Below are positions 14,492 to 22,419 of a stretch of DNA of 64,000 nt, in pieces. The notes below the pieces were generated by a model. That model was not told the DNA's origin and searched no databases. It saw only the letters and a list, made by a program, of their open reading frames with translations. The stretch spans positions 42,634 through 106,633 of the forward strand of contig NZ_JAKTNT010000001.1 in assembly GCF_022760925.1 (NCBI RefSeq), read 5' to 3'. The DNA is from Thermus hydrothermalis (GTDB lineage Bacteria; Deinococcota; Deinococci; Deinococcales; Thermaceae). A program made the position numbers and the translations under genes. The number at the start of each line of letters is the position of its first letter. The first letter of the stretch is position 1.

Positions 14492-15454
14492 ATGAAACGG
14501 GAAAGGTTGGTTCCCCTCACGGAGTGGGCCCGCAAAGAGGGGATGTCGGAGAGCCTGGCCCGGAGGTGGATCAAGGAGGGCAGGCTGGCGGCGGTGCGCC
14601 TGGGCCACTACTGGTACATCCCCGAGGAGGTGGACGGTCCCGAGCGGAGGACGCAGGTTTACACCCTCTTCACCCACGCCGGCGGGGCGGGGAAGACCTC
14701 CCTGGCCCGGGACCTGGGGTTTGAGCTGGCCTCGAGGGGGTACCGGGTTCTCCTGATTGACGCCGACCCCCAGGCCAACCTCACCGCCTGGCTCGGCGTG
14801 GACCCGAGCGGCGTTCAGGACGAGGAAACCCTCCTTCGGGTCATCCGCCAGGACCTCCTCCCCCCGCCCAAGGAGGTGGGCCGTAACCTTTACCTGGTCC
14901 CCGCCTCCGTGAACCTGGCGGTGGGGGAGCTGGAGCTGGACCGGAAGCCCTTGGGCGCCCTGGCCCTGCGCACCGCCCTGGAAAAGCTGGAGCGGTACGA
15001 CCTGGTCTTCGTGGACTCCCTGCCCTCCCTGGGCTCCTTGGCGGTGATGGCCGCCCTGGCGGGGGACGGGCTCCTGGTGCCCGTGGAGACGGGGGCCAAG
15101 GGAATCCAGGCGCTAAAGGCGGTGATCGGGGTGGCCAAGGAGTACCGGGAGGCCCTGCGCAAGGTGGACCCCGAGGCGGTGTCGGGGCGGGGCCATATCA
15201 TCCGCGCCTTCATCCCCACCAAGTACGACGCCCGCACCGCCGGCGACAACCGGGTGCTGGAGACCATCCAAGAGCTGGAGGAAATCGCTCCCGTAACCCC
15301 TCGGATGGCCTACCGGCCTGGCCCACACCGCCGTGCCACGGAGGAGGGGGTGCCCATCCACCTCACGGGGGACAAGGAGGCGGCGGAGGAGGTCGCCCGG
15401 CTCGCCGACTTCCTCCTGGAGAGGGTCTTCCGCTTTGAGGAGGTGGTGGCGTGA
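14492..15454 (+). CDS. parA: ParA-family partition ATPase with N-terminal helix-turn-helix
   Basis: The protein has 320 residues. Residues 8-44 form a MerR/excisionase-like HTH ([23 protein letters not shown]). The ATPase follows: Walker A region [12 protein letters not shown] at 61-72, [12 protein letters not shown] near 90 and [12 protein letters not shown] near 170. In classical ParA proteins the Walker A begins with a signature Lys before GG; here that position is Ala (HAGGAGKT), although the main GKT Lys is present. With ParB it should move plasmid copies apart over the nucleoid, and the HTH may let it repress its own promoter. It overlaps parB by 4 nt. Confidence 0.85.
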   Translation: MKRERLVPLTEWARKEGMSESLARRWIKEGRLAAVRLGHYWYIPEEVDGPERRTQVYTLFTHAGGAGKTSLARDLGFELASRGYRVLLIDADPQANLTAWLGVDPSGVQDEETLLRVIRQDLLPPPKEVGRNLYLVPASVNLAVGELELDRKPLGALALRTALEKLERYDLVFVDSLPSLGSLAVMAALAGDGLLVPVETGAKGIQALKAVIGVAKEYREALRKVDPEAVSGRGHIIRAFIPTKYDARTAGDNRVLETIQELEEIAPVTPRMAYRPGPHRRATEEGVPIHLTGDKEAAEEVARLADFLLERVFRFEEVVA

Positions 15455-16326
15455 GCGCCATCCGGGCCTACCTCAAGGGACTGGTGGAGGAGGCCAAACG
15501 CCCTGCATCCTCCGTGGCCCTCCTGAGCGAGCTTGTTCCCCGCCCCCAACCCCGCCGCCGCTTTGACGAGGCCTCCCTCCAGGCCCTGGCCGAGTCCATC
15601 CGGGCCCAAGGGGTCCTGGAGCCCCTCCTGGTTCGCCCCGTGGAGGGCGGGAAGTACGAGATTATCGCCGGGGAAAGGCGCTACCGTGCGGCGGGGATGG
15701 CGGGGCTTAAGGAGGTCCCCGTGGTGGTCCTGGAGGTGGAGGAGAAGGCCGCCTCTGCCATCGCCCTCATGGAGAACCTCCAGCGGGAGGACCTGAACCC
15801 CTACGAGGAAACCATCGGGGTCCTGGACCTCCTGGCCCTGGAGCTTGGGAAGAGCAGGGACGAGGTGGTGCGCTTCCTCCACCGGATGCGGAACGAGAAG
15901 GGGGGTAAGGCTACCCCCAACGTTGGGGGTAGCCCAGAGGCCCAGAAGGTGGAAGAGGTCTTCCGCCTCCTCGGACGAATGACCTGGGACTCCTTCGTGA
16001 AGCACCGCCTCCCCCTCTTGAGGCTTCCCGAGGACCTGAAGGAGGCCCTGGAAGGAGGTGCCATCCCCTACACCGCCGCCTTAGAGCTCAAGAAGGTGAA
16101 GGACGATGGCCTTCGGAAGGCCCTTCTGGAAGAAGTGAAGGCGGGGCTTTCCTTGCGGGACCTGAAGGCCAGGGTGCGGGAGGCCTTAAGGCGGGAGGAG
16201 GCGCCCAAGCCCTGGTACAAGGAGGTGGTGGCGAGGCTTAGCCGGCTTGACCTCGAGGCCCTCCCCCCCAAGAAGCGCCGCCTGGTGGAAGAGAAGCTGA
16301 GGGAGCTGGAAGCCGTGCTTCTCTGA
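15451..16326 (+). CDS. parB: ParB-family centromere-binding CTPase
   Basis: The protein has 291 residues from a GTG that overlaps the parA stop. Order of parts: N-terminal flexible arm, ParB/sulfiredoxin domain with the CTP-binding box IIAGERRYRAAG and the arch motif ENLQREDLNPYEE, an HTH region (ELGKSRDEVVRFLHRM), and a C-terminal dimer domain. Codons for GKATPNVGGS lie in a perfect 26-bp DNA palindrome (15909-15934). The last 155 or so codons are repeated as a second, N-terminally truncated copy at about 17211-17683. Confidence 0.9.
   Translation: MSAIRAYLKGLVEEAKRPASSVALLSELVPRPQPRRRFDEASLQALAESIRAQGVLEPLLVRPVEGGKYEIIAGERRYRAAGMAGLKEVPVVVLEVEEKAASAIALMENLQREDLNPYEETIGVLDLLALELGKSRDEVVRFLHRMRNEKGGKATPNVGGSPEAQKVEEVFRLLGRMTWDSFVKHRLPLLRLPEDLKEALEGGAIPYTAALELKKVKDDGLRKALLEEVKAGLSLRDLKARVREALRREEAPKPWYKEVVARLSRLDLEALPPKKRRLVEEKLRELEAVLL
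15909..15934. repeat. 26-bp perfect palindrome inside parB (candidate parS)
   Basis: GGCTACCCCCAAC is followed at once by its exact reverse complement GTTGGGGGTAGCC. The homologous place in the parB duplicate is also a perfect palindrome, although four bases differ, in complementary pairs. Confidence 0.6.
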
Positions 16327-16436
16327 GGGTTTGGGGGCTTCTGCGTTCCCCAGAAGAGACCGTTACTCTTGGGACGCCTGAAGGTGCCCCCGGGCCTGGA
16401 GAGGTGGCCCAAGGGTGGTAGAAGGGAGGAAGACGT

Positions 16437-16643
16437 ATGGGAAGGCTTGAGGAGTTGCTTCAGCAGTTGCCGCCCGAATTGCAACGGGAGGTTGCCGACT
16501 TCGCGGAGTTCTTGCTGGAAAAGCGGCGCCGCAAGCAAGCACGTCCGTTGCGACAAGATTGGGCGGGAGCGCTCCGGGAGTACCGCAGTCAGTACACTGC
16601 GCTAGAGCTTCAGAAAGAGGCGTTGCGGTGGAGGGGCGATTGA
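16437..16643 (+). CDS. DUF2281/VapB-type antitoxin
   Basis: This 68-residue protein has the pattern of DUF2281 antitoxins: LEELLQQLPPELQREVADFAEFLLEKRR, then a basic C-terminal tail. GGGAGGAAGAC before the ATG gives a good ribosome-binding site, so unlike many operon heads here this one has a leader. The PIN gene starts 4 nt after its stop. The pair sits between parB and the partial parB duplicate. Confidence 0.75.
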   Translation: MGRLEELLQQLPPELQREVADFAEFLLEKRRRKQARPLRQDWAGALREYRSQYTALELQKEALRWRGD

Positions 16644-16646
16644 GCC

Positions 16647-17051
16647 ATGTATCTGGTGGACACGAACGTCTGGTTGGAGCGCTTCCTGGAGTAGGAGCGG
16701 GCGGAGGAGGTCGGAGCCTTTTTGGCCCAAACCCCCTCGGACCAGTTATGCCTAACGGACTTCTTCCTCCACTCCATTGGTATCGTGCTTGGCCGGCTTG
16801 GCAGGTCGGATGCCTTCGTCTTGTTCGTCCGGGATGCATTCCTGGAGGGGGCCGTTTCCCTCGTTCGCCTAAGCCCTGAGGATATGCCGGACCTGGTTGC
16901 GACCATGGAGCGGTATCGGTTGGATTTTGACGATGCCTATCAGTACAGGGCGGTGGAAAAGTACGGCTTGATCTTGGTCAGTTTTGACGGCGACTTTGAT
17001 AGGACGCCCCTCGGGCGCAGGACGCCTGCTCAGGTACTTGGTAAGGGATAG
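16647..17051 (+). pseudogene. PIN-domain toxin with in-frame amber codon
   Basis: ATG 16647 opens MYLVDTNVWLERFLE, a textbook PIN start, then TAG at 16692-16694. The same frame is open afterwards to 17051 with the rest of a PIN protein: LTDFFLHSIGIVLGRLG, LDFDDAYQYRAVEKYGLILVSFDGDFD. A CAG to TAG change would explain it (Gln is common there). The acidic residues of the active site are all kept (D5, and the later DFDDA and FDGDFD), so the lesion looks recent. Confidence 0.8.
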
Positions 17052-17101
17052 CCCGGAGTGGAAGAAGGCCAAGTGTCTTCGTAGGCTCTTGGTCCCGGGG
17101 C

Positions 17102-17683
17102 ATGACCGGAAAGAGGATCCCCACTAGGGTGGCAGGGGGCGCTCTGGAGCCTAGGTGCGGTTTTGCCCTGGGCCTGCCGCCAGGCTGGGATGCCTACGGG
17201 CACGGGAGGGATCGGGAGGAGGTGGTGCGCCTCCTCCACCGGATGCGGAACGAGAGGGGGGGTAAGGCTACCCATAACGTTATGGGTAGCCCGGAGGCCC
17301 GGAGGGTGGAGGAGGTTTTCCGCGTCCTGGGGCGGATGACCTGGGAGTCCTTTGTCCAGAACCGCCTCCCCCTCTTGACGCTTCCCGAAGACCTGAAGGA
17401 GGCTCTGGAGCAGGGCGCCATCCCCTACACCGCCGCCTTGGAACTGAAGAAGGTGAAGGACGACGCTCTCCGGAAGGCCCTCTTGGAGGAGGTGAAGGCG
17501 AGGCTTTCCTTGCGGGACCTGAAGGCCAGGGTGCGGGAGGCTTTAAGGCGGGAGGAGGCGCCCAAGCCTTGGTACAAGGAGGTGGTGGCGAAGCTTGCCC
17601 GGCTTGACCTCGAGGCCCTCCCCAAGAAGCGGCGCCTGGTGGAGGCGCGGCTCAGGGCGCTTTGGGAGGCGTTGGAGGAGTAA
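17102..17683 (+). pseudogene. Partial duplicate of parB (C-terminal part only)
   Basis: From about 17211 (REEVVRLLHRMRNERGGKAT) to the end, the 193-residue frame closely follows residues 137-291 of the complete ParB. The CTP-binding ParB domain is missing; the first 36 codons are unrelated. The last 30 or so bases overlap the convergent uvsE end. The piece keeps the HTH and dimer domain, so it could bind DNA or form mixed dimers with ParB. It is more likely a by-product of a duplication that placed a toxin-antitoxin pair between the two copies. It carries its own palindrome at 17266. Confidence 0.7.
17266..17291. repeat. 26-bp perfect palindrome inside the parB duplicate (candidate parS)
   Basis: GGCTACCCATAAC is followed by its exact reverse complement GTTATGGGTAGCC. 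Against the parB copy at 15909 the two central-flank bases changed on both arms (CC to AT and GG to AT), keeping full symmetry. Confidence 0.6.
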
Positions 17684-18566
17684 GGGGCTCCTCGCCCTGC
17701 GCGGCCGGGGCCAAAAGGGCCAAAGCCCCCGGCGGGAGCCCTTGTTCCTTCCCCTTGGCCTCCACCATGAGGTCGGCGGGTCCAGGGAGCGCCCGCAAGA
17801 GCCGCTCCCAGTCCGCCTCCAGGACCCGGAAGGCGTGGGCCCCGGGGCGCTTGGCCGGGTCCTGGCTTGCCAGGTGGACCTTGGGCCTACCCCGCCAGGT
17901 GGGGAAGGCGAGGCGCAGGGCCTCCTCCAGGGAAAGCCGGCCCGGGTTCAGGGCGTGGTGGAGGGTATCCACCACCACGGGCACGCCCAAGGCCTCCGCC
18001 ACCTTAAGGACCTCCTCCACGGGCCAAAGCCGCTCGTCGTTCTCCAGGGCCAGGTAGCGGAGGACCTCCCTTTCCGCCTTGAGGTTTTCCACAAAGCGCC
18101 GGAGGGCCCGCCTTGGGTCCCCGTAGGCCCCGCCCAGGTGGAGGACCAAAACCCCGTCCTCCGCCCCGAGGAGGGTGAGGGCGCGGGCGGAGTAGCGGAG
18201 TTCCGCCAGGGAGCGCTCCACCACCTGGGGGTTTGGGCTTCCCGGGTTCACGTACTGCCCCGGGTGGAAGGAAAGCCGTATCCCCAGGGCCCTGGCCAGG
18301 CGCCCGAGGCGGCCAAGCTCCGCCCCGTGGGCTCGCTCCCAGGCGTAGGGGAAGGCGGGGTGGGAGGCGAAGGGGATGAGGTGCTGGCCGATGCGGAAAA
18401 GGCGGAAGCCATGGGAGGCGTTCCAGCGGAGGATGCGCTCCAGGTCCGAGAGGTTCTCCGCCACCTTGGCCCGCACCCTTTCCTCCGTGAGGGAGGCGAG
18501 GTGCAGGGTGTGGTTGGTGCTCGCCCCGAGGGTCAGGTTCTCGCAGGGGTAGCCCAGGCGGATCAC
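17652..18566 (-). CDS. uvsE: UV damage endonuclease
   Basis: The protein has 304 residues from a GTG overlapping the upstream gene as GTGA. It is a TIM-barrel UvdE/Uvs[18 protein letters not shown] at the N-terminus, [45 protein letters not shown], and [10 protein letters not shown] with metal-binding His, Glu and Asp residues. The enzyme nicks DNA 5' to UV photoproducts. The C-terminus ends in a Pro-rich tail and overlaps the parB duplicate by about 30 bp. It is the last gene of a minus-strand operon starting at 20189. Confidence 0.9.
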   Translation of the reverse strand: MIRLGYPCENLTLGASTNHTLHLASLTEERVRAKVAENLSDLERILRWNASHGFRLFRIGQHLIPFASHPAFPYAWERAHGAELGRLGRLARALGIRLSFHPGQYVNPGSPNPQVVERSLAELRYSARALTLLGAEDGVLVLHLGGAYGDPRRALRRFVENLKAEREVLRYLALENDERLWPVEEVLKVAEALGVPVVVDTLHHALNPGRLSLEEALRLAFPTWRGRPKVHLASQDPAKRPGAHAFRVLEADWERLLRALPGPADLMVEAKGKEQGLPPGALALLAPAAQGEEPLTPPTPPKAP

Positions 18567-19069
18567 CGCCGGACCTCCGCCTCGAGGAGGACCTCCACCT
18601 CGTCCCGCACCTCCAGGAAGAGGAAGCGGGGGCGCTCCAGGTTCCAGTCGGAAAAGCGGGTGACGAAGCGGCCCTGGAAGCGGTAGCCCGGCCCCCTCGG
18701 CAAGAGCTCCCCCTCCACCCGCACGGGGCGCCTGAGGCCCGCCAGGGAGAGCTCCCCCTCCACCACGAACCGCCCTTGGGCGAAGTAGGCCCGCTTGAGG
18801 TAGAGGCAGGCCTCGGGGTATTCCTTTGCCCGGAGGATCTCCCGGGCCTTCTTGTCCCTTTCGCCGTTTCCCGAGTCCCAGGCCGCCTGCGCCAGGCAGA
18901 CCTTTCCCGAGGCCTCCTCCCCGTCCCACCAGACCTCCCCCCGGGCCGTGGGGTTCACCCCCTCCCAGCTCCCTAGGGGGTAGTAGCCCCGGTAGCGGGC
19001 CACGCCCTCCACGGCGTAGGGGGCTTGGGCGAAGGCCAGAAGGAAGAGGAAAGCGGCCCCCACTCTCAT
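18563..19069 (-). CDS. YceI-like exported protein
   Basis: The protein has 168 residues. The ATG at 19069 is chosen because it overlaps the upstream stop (ATGA) and gives a clean signal peptide ([19 protein letters not shown]). The rest has the YceI lipocalin-like pattern: [19 protein letters not shown], a GEV...GKV strand, [25 protein letters not shown], and paired C-terminal strands. YceI proteins bind isoprenoid or amphiphilic ligands in the periplasm, which would suit the nearby carotenoid-type oxidoreductase; the ligand is not known. Confidence 0.75.
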   Translation of the reverse strand: MRVGAAFLFLLAFAQAPYAVEGVARYRGYYPLGSWEGVNPTARGEVWWDGEEASGKVCLAQAAWDSGNGERDKKAREILRAKEYPEACLYLKRAYFAQGRFVVEGELSLAGLRRPVRVEGELLPRGPGYRFQGRFVTRFSDWNLERPRFLFLEVRDEVEVLLEAEVRR

Positions 19070-19563
19070 GGGCGGAACCTCCAGGTCTCCCCCAAGGTGG
19101 CGAAGTCCCGGAAGCCCAGGAAGAGGATGGGCCGCCTTTTGGCCTCGGGGCTTCCCTCGGCGTGGACCACATCCCCCAGGAAGAGGGCGTGGTCCCCGTC
19201 CGTGGGCCACTCCGCCACCTTCAGTTCAAACACGGCGAGCGCCTCCTCGGGCACCAGGGTGCGGGCGAGGGCCCGGGCGGGCCTAAGGGGCACGCGGAGC
19301 CTATCCGCCTTGCGCACGCGCCGCCCCGAGAGGTAACCCGCCCGCACCACCCAGGCCCGCGCCTCCCAGGGCAGAAAGCAAAGCGCCCCCTCGCCGAGCT
19401 CCCGGAGGAGGCTTAGGGTGTGGTTCTTCCGGTCCACGGCCAGGAGGAAGCGGAAGGGGGCCTTGGACACGGGGGTCCACCAGGCCATGGGCATGAAGTT
19501 CTCCCCCACGGCGAGGAGGGCGAGGCGCATGGGATAGAAGTGGGCCTGGTAGCGGGCTTCCAC
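19066..19563 (-). CDS. Flavin reductase-like domain protein
   Basis: This 165-residue protein resembles FMN-binding split-barrel flavin reductases: [42 protein letters not shown] is the typical first half, and [26 protein letters not shown] the typical metal- or flavin-adjacent strand. It likely supplies or binds reduced flavin. It starts 2 nt after the SDR gene stop and overlaps the YceI gene, so it is one operon with them. Confidence 0.75.
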   Translation of the reverse strand: MEARYQAHFYPMRLALLAVGENFMPMAWWTPVSKAPFRFLLAVDRKNHTLSLLRELGEGALCFLPWEARAWVVRAGYLSGRRVRKADRLRVPLRPARALARTLVPEEALAVFELKVAEWPTDGDHALFLGDVVHAEGSPEAKRRPILFLGFRDFATLGETWRFRP

Positions 19564-19565
19564 GG

Positions 19566-20189
19566 CTACACCTCCAGGACCTCGGGCGGAGGCTCAGCGA
19601 GGACGGCCTCCAACACCCTCCTCGCCGCCTCCTCGGGGGTGAGGGCCCCTTTGGGCGGGCCCCCGAGGGGGGTCCAAAGCCCCGTGGCCACGGCGGGGAG
19701 GCGCACCAGGACGAGATGGACCCCTTCCCGGCGGAGCTCCTTGTGGGCCGCCTCCAGGTAGGCCTCGAGGGCCCCCTTGGCCGCGGCGTAGGCGGCGAAG
19801 CCGGGGACCCGCACGTAGGCGGGGTAGGCGCCGAAGAAGACGGCCCGGGCCCCGGGCCGGAAGCGGGCGTGCTTGAGGGCGTGGTGGGCGGTGAGGAGGT
19901 GGGCCGAGAGCATCCCCTCCAGGAGGTCCCTTGGGGTTTCCCGCACCGGGGCCCGCCCCGCTGCCCCCACCGCGTGGAGGAGGAGGTCCAGGGGCCCCGC
20001 CTCCTCCAGGAGGGCCTGGGCCTCCAGTTCGTCGGCGAGGTCAGCGGGTAGGGGCTTCCCTCCCACCTCCTCCGCCAACCCCCGCAGGGCCTCCGTTCGC
20101 CGGCCCGAAAGGAGGAGCTCGTAGCCCCTCAGGGCCCGGGCCAGGGCCCCCCCTAGGCCTCCCGTGGCCCCGAGCACCAGGACGCGCAT
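19566..20189 (-). CDS. Short-chain dehydrogenase/reductase
   Basis: This 207-residue protein has a Rossmann start (MRVLVLGATGGLGGALARAL) and the SDR catalytic YxxxK as YAAAKGALEAY near residue 135. The substrate is unknown. It heads the operon SDR, flavin reductase, YceI, UvsE. A -10-like TAGGCT at 20196-20201 lies 6 nt before the ATG. Confidence 0.85.
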   Translation of the reverse strand: MRVLVLGATGGLGGALARALRGYELLLSGRRTEALRGLAEEVGGKPLPADLADELEAQALLEEAGPLDLLLHAVGAAGRAPVRETPRDLLEGMLSAHLLTAHHALKHARFRPGARAVFFGAYPAYVRVPGFAAYAAAKGALEAYLEAAHKELRREGVHLVLVRLPAVATGLWTPLGGPPKGALTPEEAARRVLEAVLAEPPPEVLEV

Positions 20190-20195
20190 GCCCTA

Positions 20196-20201
20196 AGCCT
20201 A
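20196..20201 (-). promoter_or_regulatory. -10-like TAGGCT upstream of the SDR operon
   Basis: Six nt before the ATG, within CCTAGGCTTAGGGC. The same word precedes the genes starting at 21655 and, as TAGCCT, at 22420. Confidence 0.4.
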
Positions 20202-20239
20202 GGGAAGGAGGAGGAAGCCCTTTGTAGCTTGGACTAAGG

Positions 20240-21655
20240 CTAGCCCGGCTTCTCCGCCTCTTTGGCGATGGCCCGGGCCAGGTCGCTGAAGATGCGGGCG
20301 TGGATGGGGTAGAGCGACCACCAGTAGAGGAAGCCCGTGAGGCCCATGGGGGCGAAATAGGCGGTCTGGACCAGGCGGCAACCTTCCCCTTCCGGGAGGG
20401 CCTGCCACTCCAGCCACGCCTTCCCGGGCAGGCGCATCTCCGCCCTGAGGCGGAGGAGGCGGCCCGGCTCCACCGCCTCCACGCGCCAGAAGTCCACCGC
20501 CTCCCCGGGGAGGAGGAGGGTGGGGTGGCGCCGGCCCCGCCTTAAGCCCGGGCCCCCCAGGAGCCGGTCCACGAGCCCCCTCAGGGCCCAGGCCCAGCCC
20601 CAGACGAGCCAGCCCCGCTCGCCCCCCAGGGAGGCGAAGACCCGGTAGACCCTCTCGGGGGGCGCTTGGACGGGGAGGGTGCGCACCTCGCGGATGACCC
20701 CCTCCCGGTCCTCCAGGAAGTAACCCCGCCCCTGGAGGGCCCCGGACCAACGGGTCTCCACCTCGCCCAGGGCGATGCGCTCCAGGGCCAAGGCTACCGC
20801 CTGCCGATAGGGGATGGGGTCCACCTCGGGGAAGAGGGCCTTGGCCCGGGCGGTGTCCGCCACCAGGGGGTGGAGGATGCCCTCCACCAGGGGCAGGGCC
20901 AGGCGGTTGGGAATGGGGGTGACGAGGCCCACCCAAAGGGCGGCAAGCCTCGGGGCCAGGACGGGCACGGGGAGGATGAGGCGCTTAAGGCCCCGCACCT
21001 CCGCGTAGGTTTCCATCATGGCCTTGAAGGTGAGGGGCGGGGCCCCCACCTCCACCACCCCCGAAGGCCCCCGCTCCAGGGCCAGGAGGAGGTAGGCCAG
21101 GACGTCCCGGATAGCGATGGGGGAGACGGGGTTGAGGACCCAGCGGGGGGCCACCATTACGGGGAGGCGCTCCGTGAGGTAGCGGACCATCTCGAAACTG
21201 GCCGAGCCCGAGCCCACGATGGGCCCGGCCCGGAACTCCGTGGTGGGCACCCCCGCCCGCAGGATCTCCCCCACCCGGGCCCGGCTCGCCAGGTGGGGGG
21301 AGGGCCTTCCCGTCCGGGGCAGGAGCCCCCCCAGGTAGATGGCGTGGGGGAGGCCCGCCCTTTGGGCCGCCTGGGCGAAGGCCTTGGCCTGGCGCTCCTC
21401 CGCCTCCTGGAAGCGGGTCTCCGAGAGCATGGCGTGCACCAGGTAGTAGGCGGCCTCCACCCCCTCCAGGGCCCGGAGGAGGGCCGCTTCGTCCTCGAGG
21501 CTCCCCTCCACCACCTCCACCTGCCCCGCCCAGGGGCGGCCTTCCAAACGGCGGGCATCCCGCACCAGGACCCGCACCCTGTGGCCCCTTTCCAGAAGCC
21601 GGGGCACGAGCCTTCCCCCCACGTATCCCGTGGCGCCGGTGACCAGGACCCGCAC
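20240..21655 (-). CDS. NAD(P)-binding SDR protein with C-terminal DUF2867 domain
   Basis: The protein has 471 residues. The N-terminal 280 or so are an extended/atypical SDR (MRVLVTGATGYVGGRLVPRL, AAYYLVHAM, DVLAYLLLALE). The C-terminal part (PPERVYRVFASLGGERGWLVW...FLYWWSLYPIHARIFSDLARAIA) is a DUF2867, a START-like lipid-binding fold. Fusions of this kind are widespread, with unknown substrates, probably isoprenoid or lipid. A TAGGCT box at 21662-21667 lies 6 nt before its GTG start. Confidence 0.85.
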   Translation of the reverse strand: MRVLVTGATGYVGGRLVPRLLERGHRVRVLVRDARRLEGRPWAGQVEVVEGSLEDEAALLRALEGVEAAYYLVHAMLSETRFQEAEERQAKAFAQAAQRAGLPHAIYLGGLLPRTGRPSPHLASRARVGEILRAGVPTTEFRAGPIVGSGSASFEMVRYLTERLPVMVAPRWVLNPVSPIAIRDVLAYLLLALERGPSGVVEVGAPPLTFKAMMETYAEVRGLKRLILPVPVLAPRLAALWVGLVTPIPNRLALPLVEGILHPLVADTARAKALFPEVDPIPYRQAVALALERIALGEVETRWSGALQGRGYFLEDREGVIREVRTLPVQAPPERVYRVFASLGGERGWLVWGWAWALRGLVDRLLGGPGLRRGRRHPTLLLPGEAVDFWRVEAVEPGRLLRLRAEMRLPGKAWLEWQALPEGEGCRLVQTAYFAPMGLTGFLYWWSLYPIHARIFSDLARAIAKEAEKPG

Positions 21656-21661
21656 GCCCCT

Positions 21662-21667
21662 AGCCTA
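21662..21667 (-). promoter_or_regulatory. -10-like TAGGCT upstream of the SDR/DUF2867 gene
   Basis: Six nt before the GTG at 21655; same spacing and word as upstream of the SDR gene. Confidence 0.4.
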
Positions 21668-21678
21668 GCCCTGCTCCC

Positions 21679-22011
21679 CTACGGGGATGGTGGTGGGAAA
21701 GGGTTTTCCAGGAGGACGATCCCTTCCCGCGCCGCCTCCCCCACCACCCCGAGCTCCCCCTTTCGCGCGGCCCACTCCTCGGGGGTGAGGGCCACGTAGT
21801 CCACGTGCCGCAGGGGAAGGGTGCGGTGGAGGAGGAGAAGGCGGTCCAGGTAGTCCATCCCCCGGAAGGCGGGGGAGACCACGAGGAGGTCGTAGTCGCT
21901 TTCCAAGAGGGCTTCCCCCCGGGCCCGCGAGCCGAAGAGGAGGGCCAGGGCGATGGGGAAGGGGGCCCGGGAGAGGGCCTCCCTCAAGCGTTCAAGCCCG
22001 CTTCCGCCCAC
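21679..22011 (-). CDS. Minimal nucleotidyltransferase (MNT) antitoxin
   Basis: From GTG 22011 the protein has 110 residues. It carries the nucleotidyltransferase motif LLFGSRARGEALLESDYDLLVV (GS...DxD) and a third acidic strand (LRHVDYVAL). MNT proteins paired with HEPN proteins act as antitoxins that AMPylate the HEPN toxin. It overlaps the HEPN gene end by 28 nt. The start is uncertain; a TTG further downstream would also give a full domain. Confidence 0.75.
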   Translation of the reverse strand: MGGSGLERLREALSRAPFPIALALLFGSRARGEALLESDYDLLVVSPAFRGMDYLDRLLLLHRTLPLRHVDYVALTPEEWAARKGELGVVGEAAREGIVLLENPFPPPSP

Positions 22012-22360
22012 CGGATCACCTCCCGGGCCGCCTCGAGGCGCGCCAGGCCCTGGGCCTTCCCGTAGAGCCGGGCGGGCAAGGTGCCCGCCACATTGGGGCA
22101 GCGGCTTAAGGTGTAGTCGGGGGTGAGGAGGCGGGCGGCCTCGCACACCGTTTCGGGGGCGCCGAGCGCCTCCGCTAAGGCCAGGAGGTCGTGGGAGCGG
22201 GGGTGGGTGCGCAGGCGCTCCACCGAAAGGGCCTTCAGGGCCTTTTCCGCGGACTGCTGGGCGAAGAAGGCGGCGTAGTAGCGACCGCCACCTGGAGGGT
22301 TTCCGCCGTCAAGAGGTCCTCCCGGGCCTGGGCGAGGAGGTTTTCCGCCTCGGGCCGCAC
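21984..22360 (-). pseudogene. HEPN-domain toxin partner, frameshifted
   Basis: GTG 22360 opens MRPEAENLLAQAREDLLTAETLQVA, the usual HEPN first helices. A one-base loss near 22285 (GCGGTCGC where GCGGGTCGC would be needed) then moves the match to another frame: GRYYAAFFAQQSAEKALKAL...THPRSHDLLALAEAL to the end. The RYYAAFFAQQSAEKALKA core is that of HEPN proteins found with MNT genes. TATACT at 22368-22373 lies 7 nt before the GTG. The MNT antitoxin next to it is intact. Confidence 0.75.
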
Positions 22361-22406
22361 CGCTCCCAGTATAGCCCGGGCAAAGGTCTTTCCCTCCTGG
22401 AGCCCC

Positions 22407-22412
22407 TAGCCT
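22407..22412 (+). promoter_or_regulatory. -10-like TAGCCT upstream of the CrtI-like gene
   Basis: Seven nt before the GTG at 22420, inside the palindromic context CCCCTAGCCTAGGGGG. Confidence 0.4.
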
Positions 22413-22419
22413 AGGGGGC

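Noticed and set aside
1342..16694. Idea that TAG is read through in this organism (amber codons in dctM and the PIN toxin)
   Set aside because: Many intact genes here (repA, cas6, cobT) end in TAG, so TAG is a normal stop.
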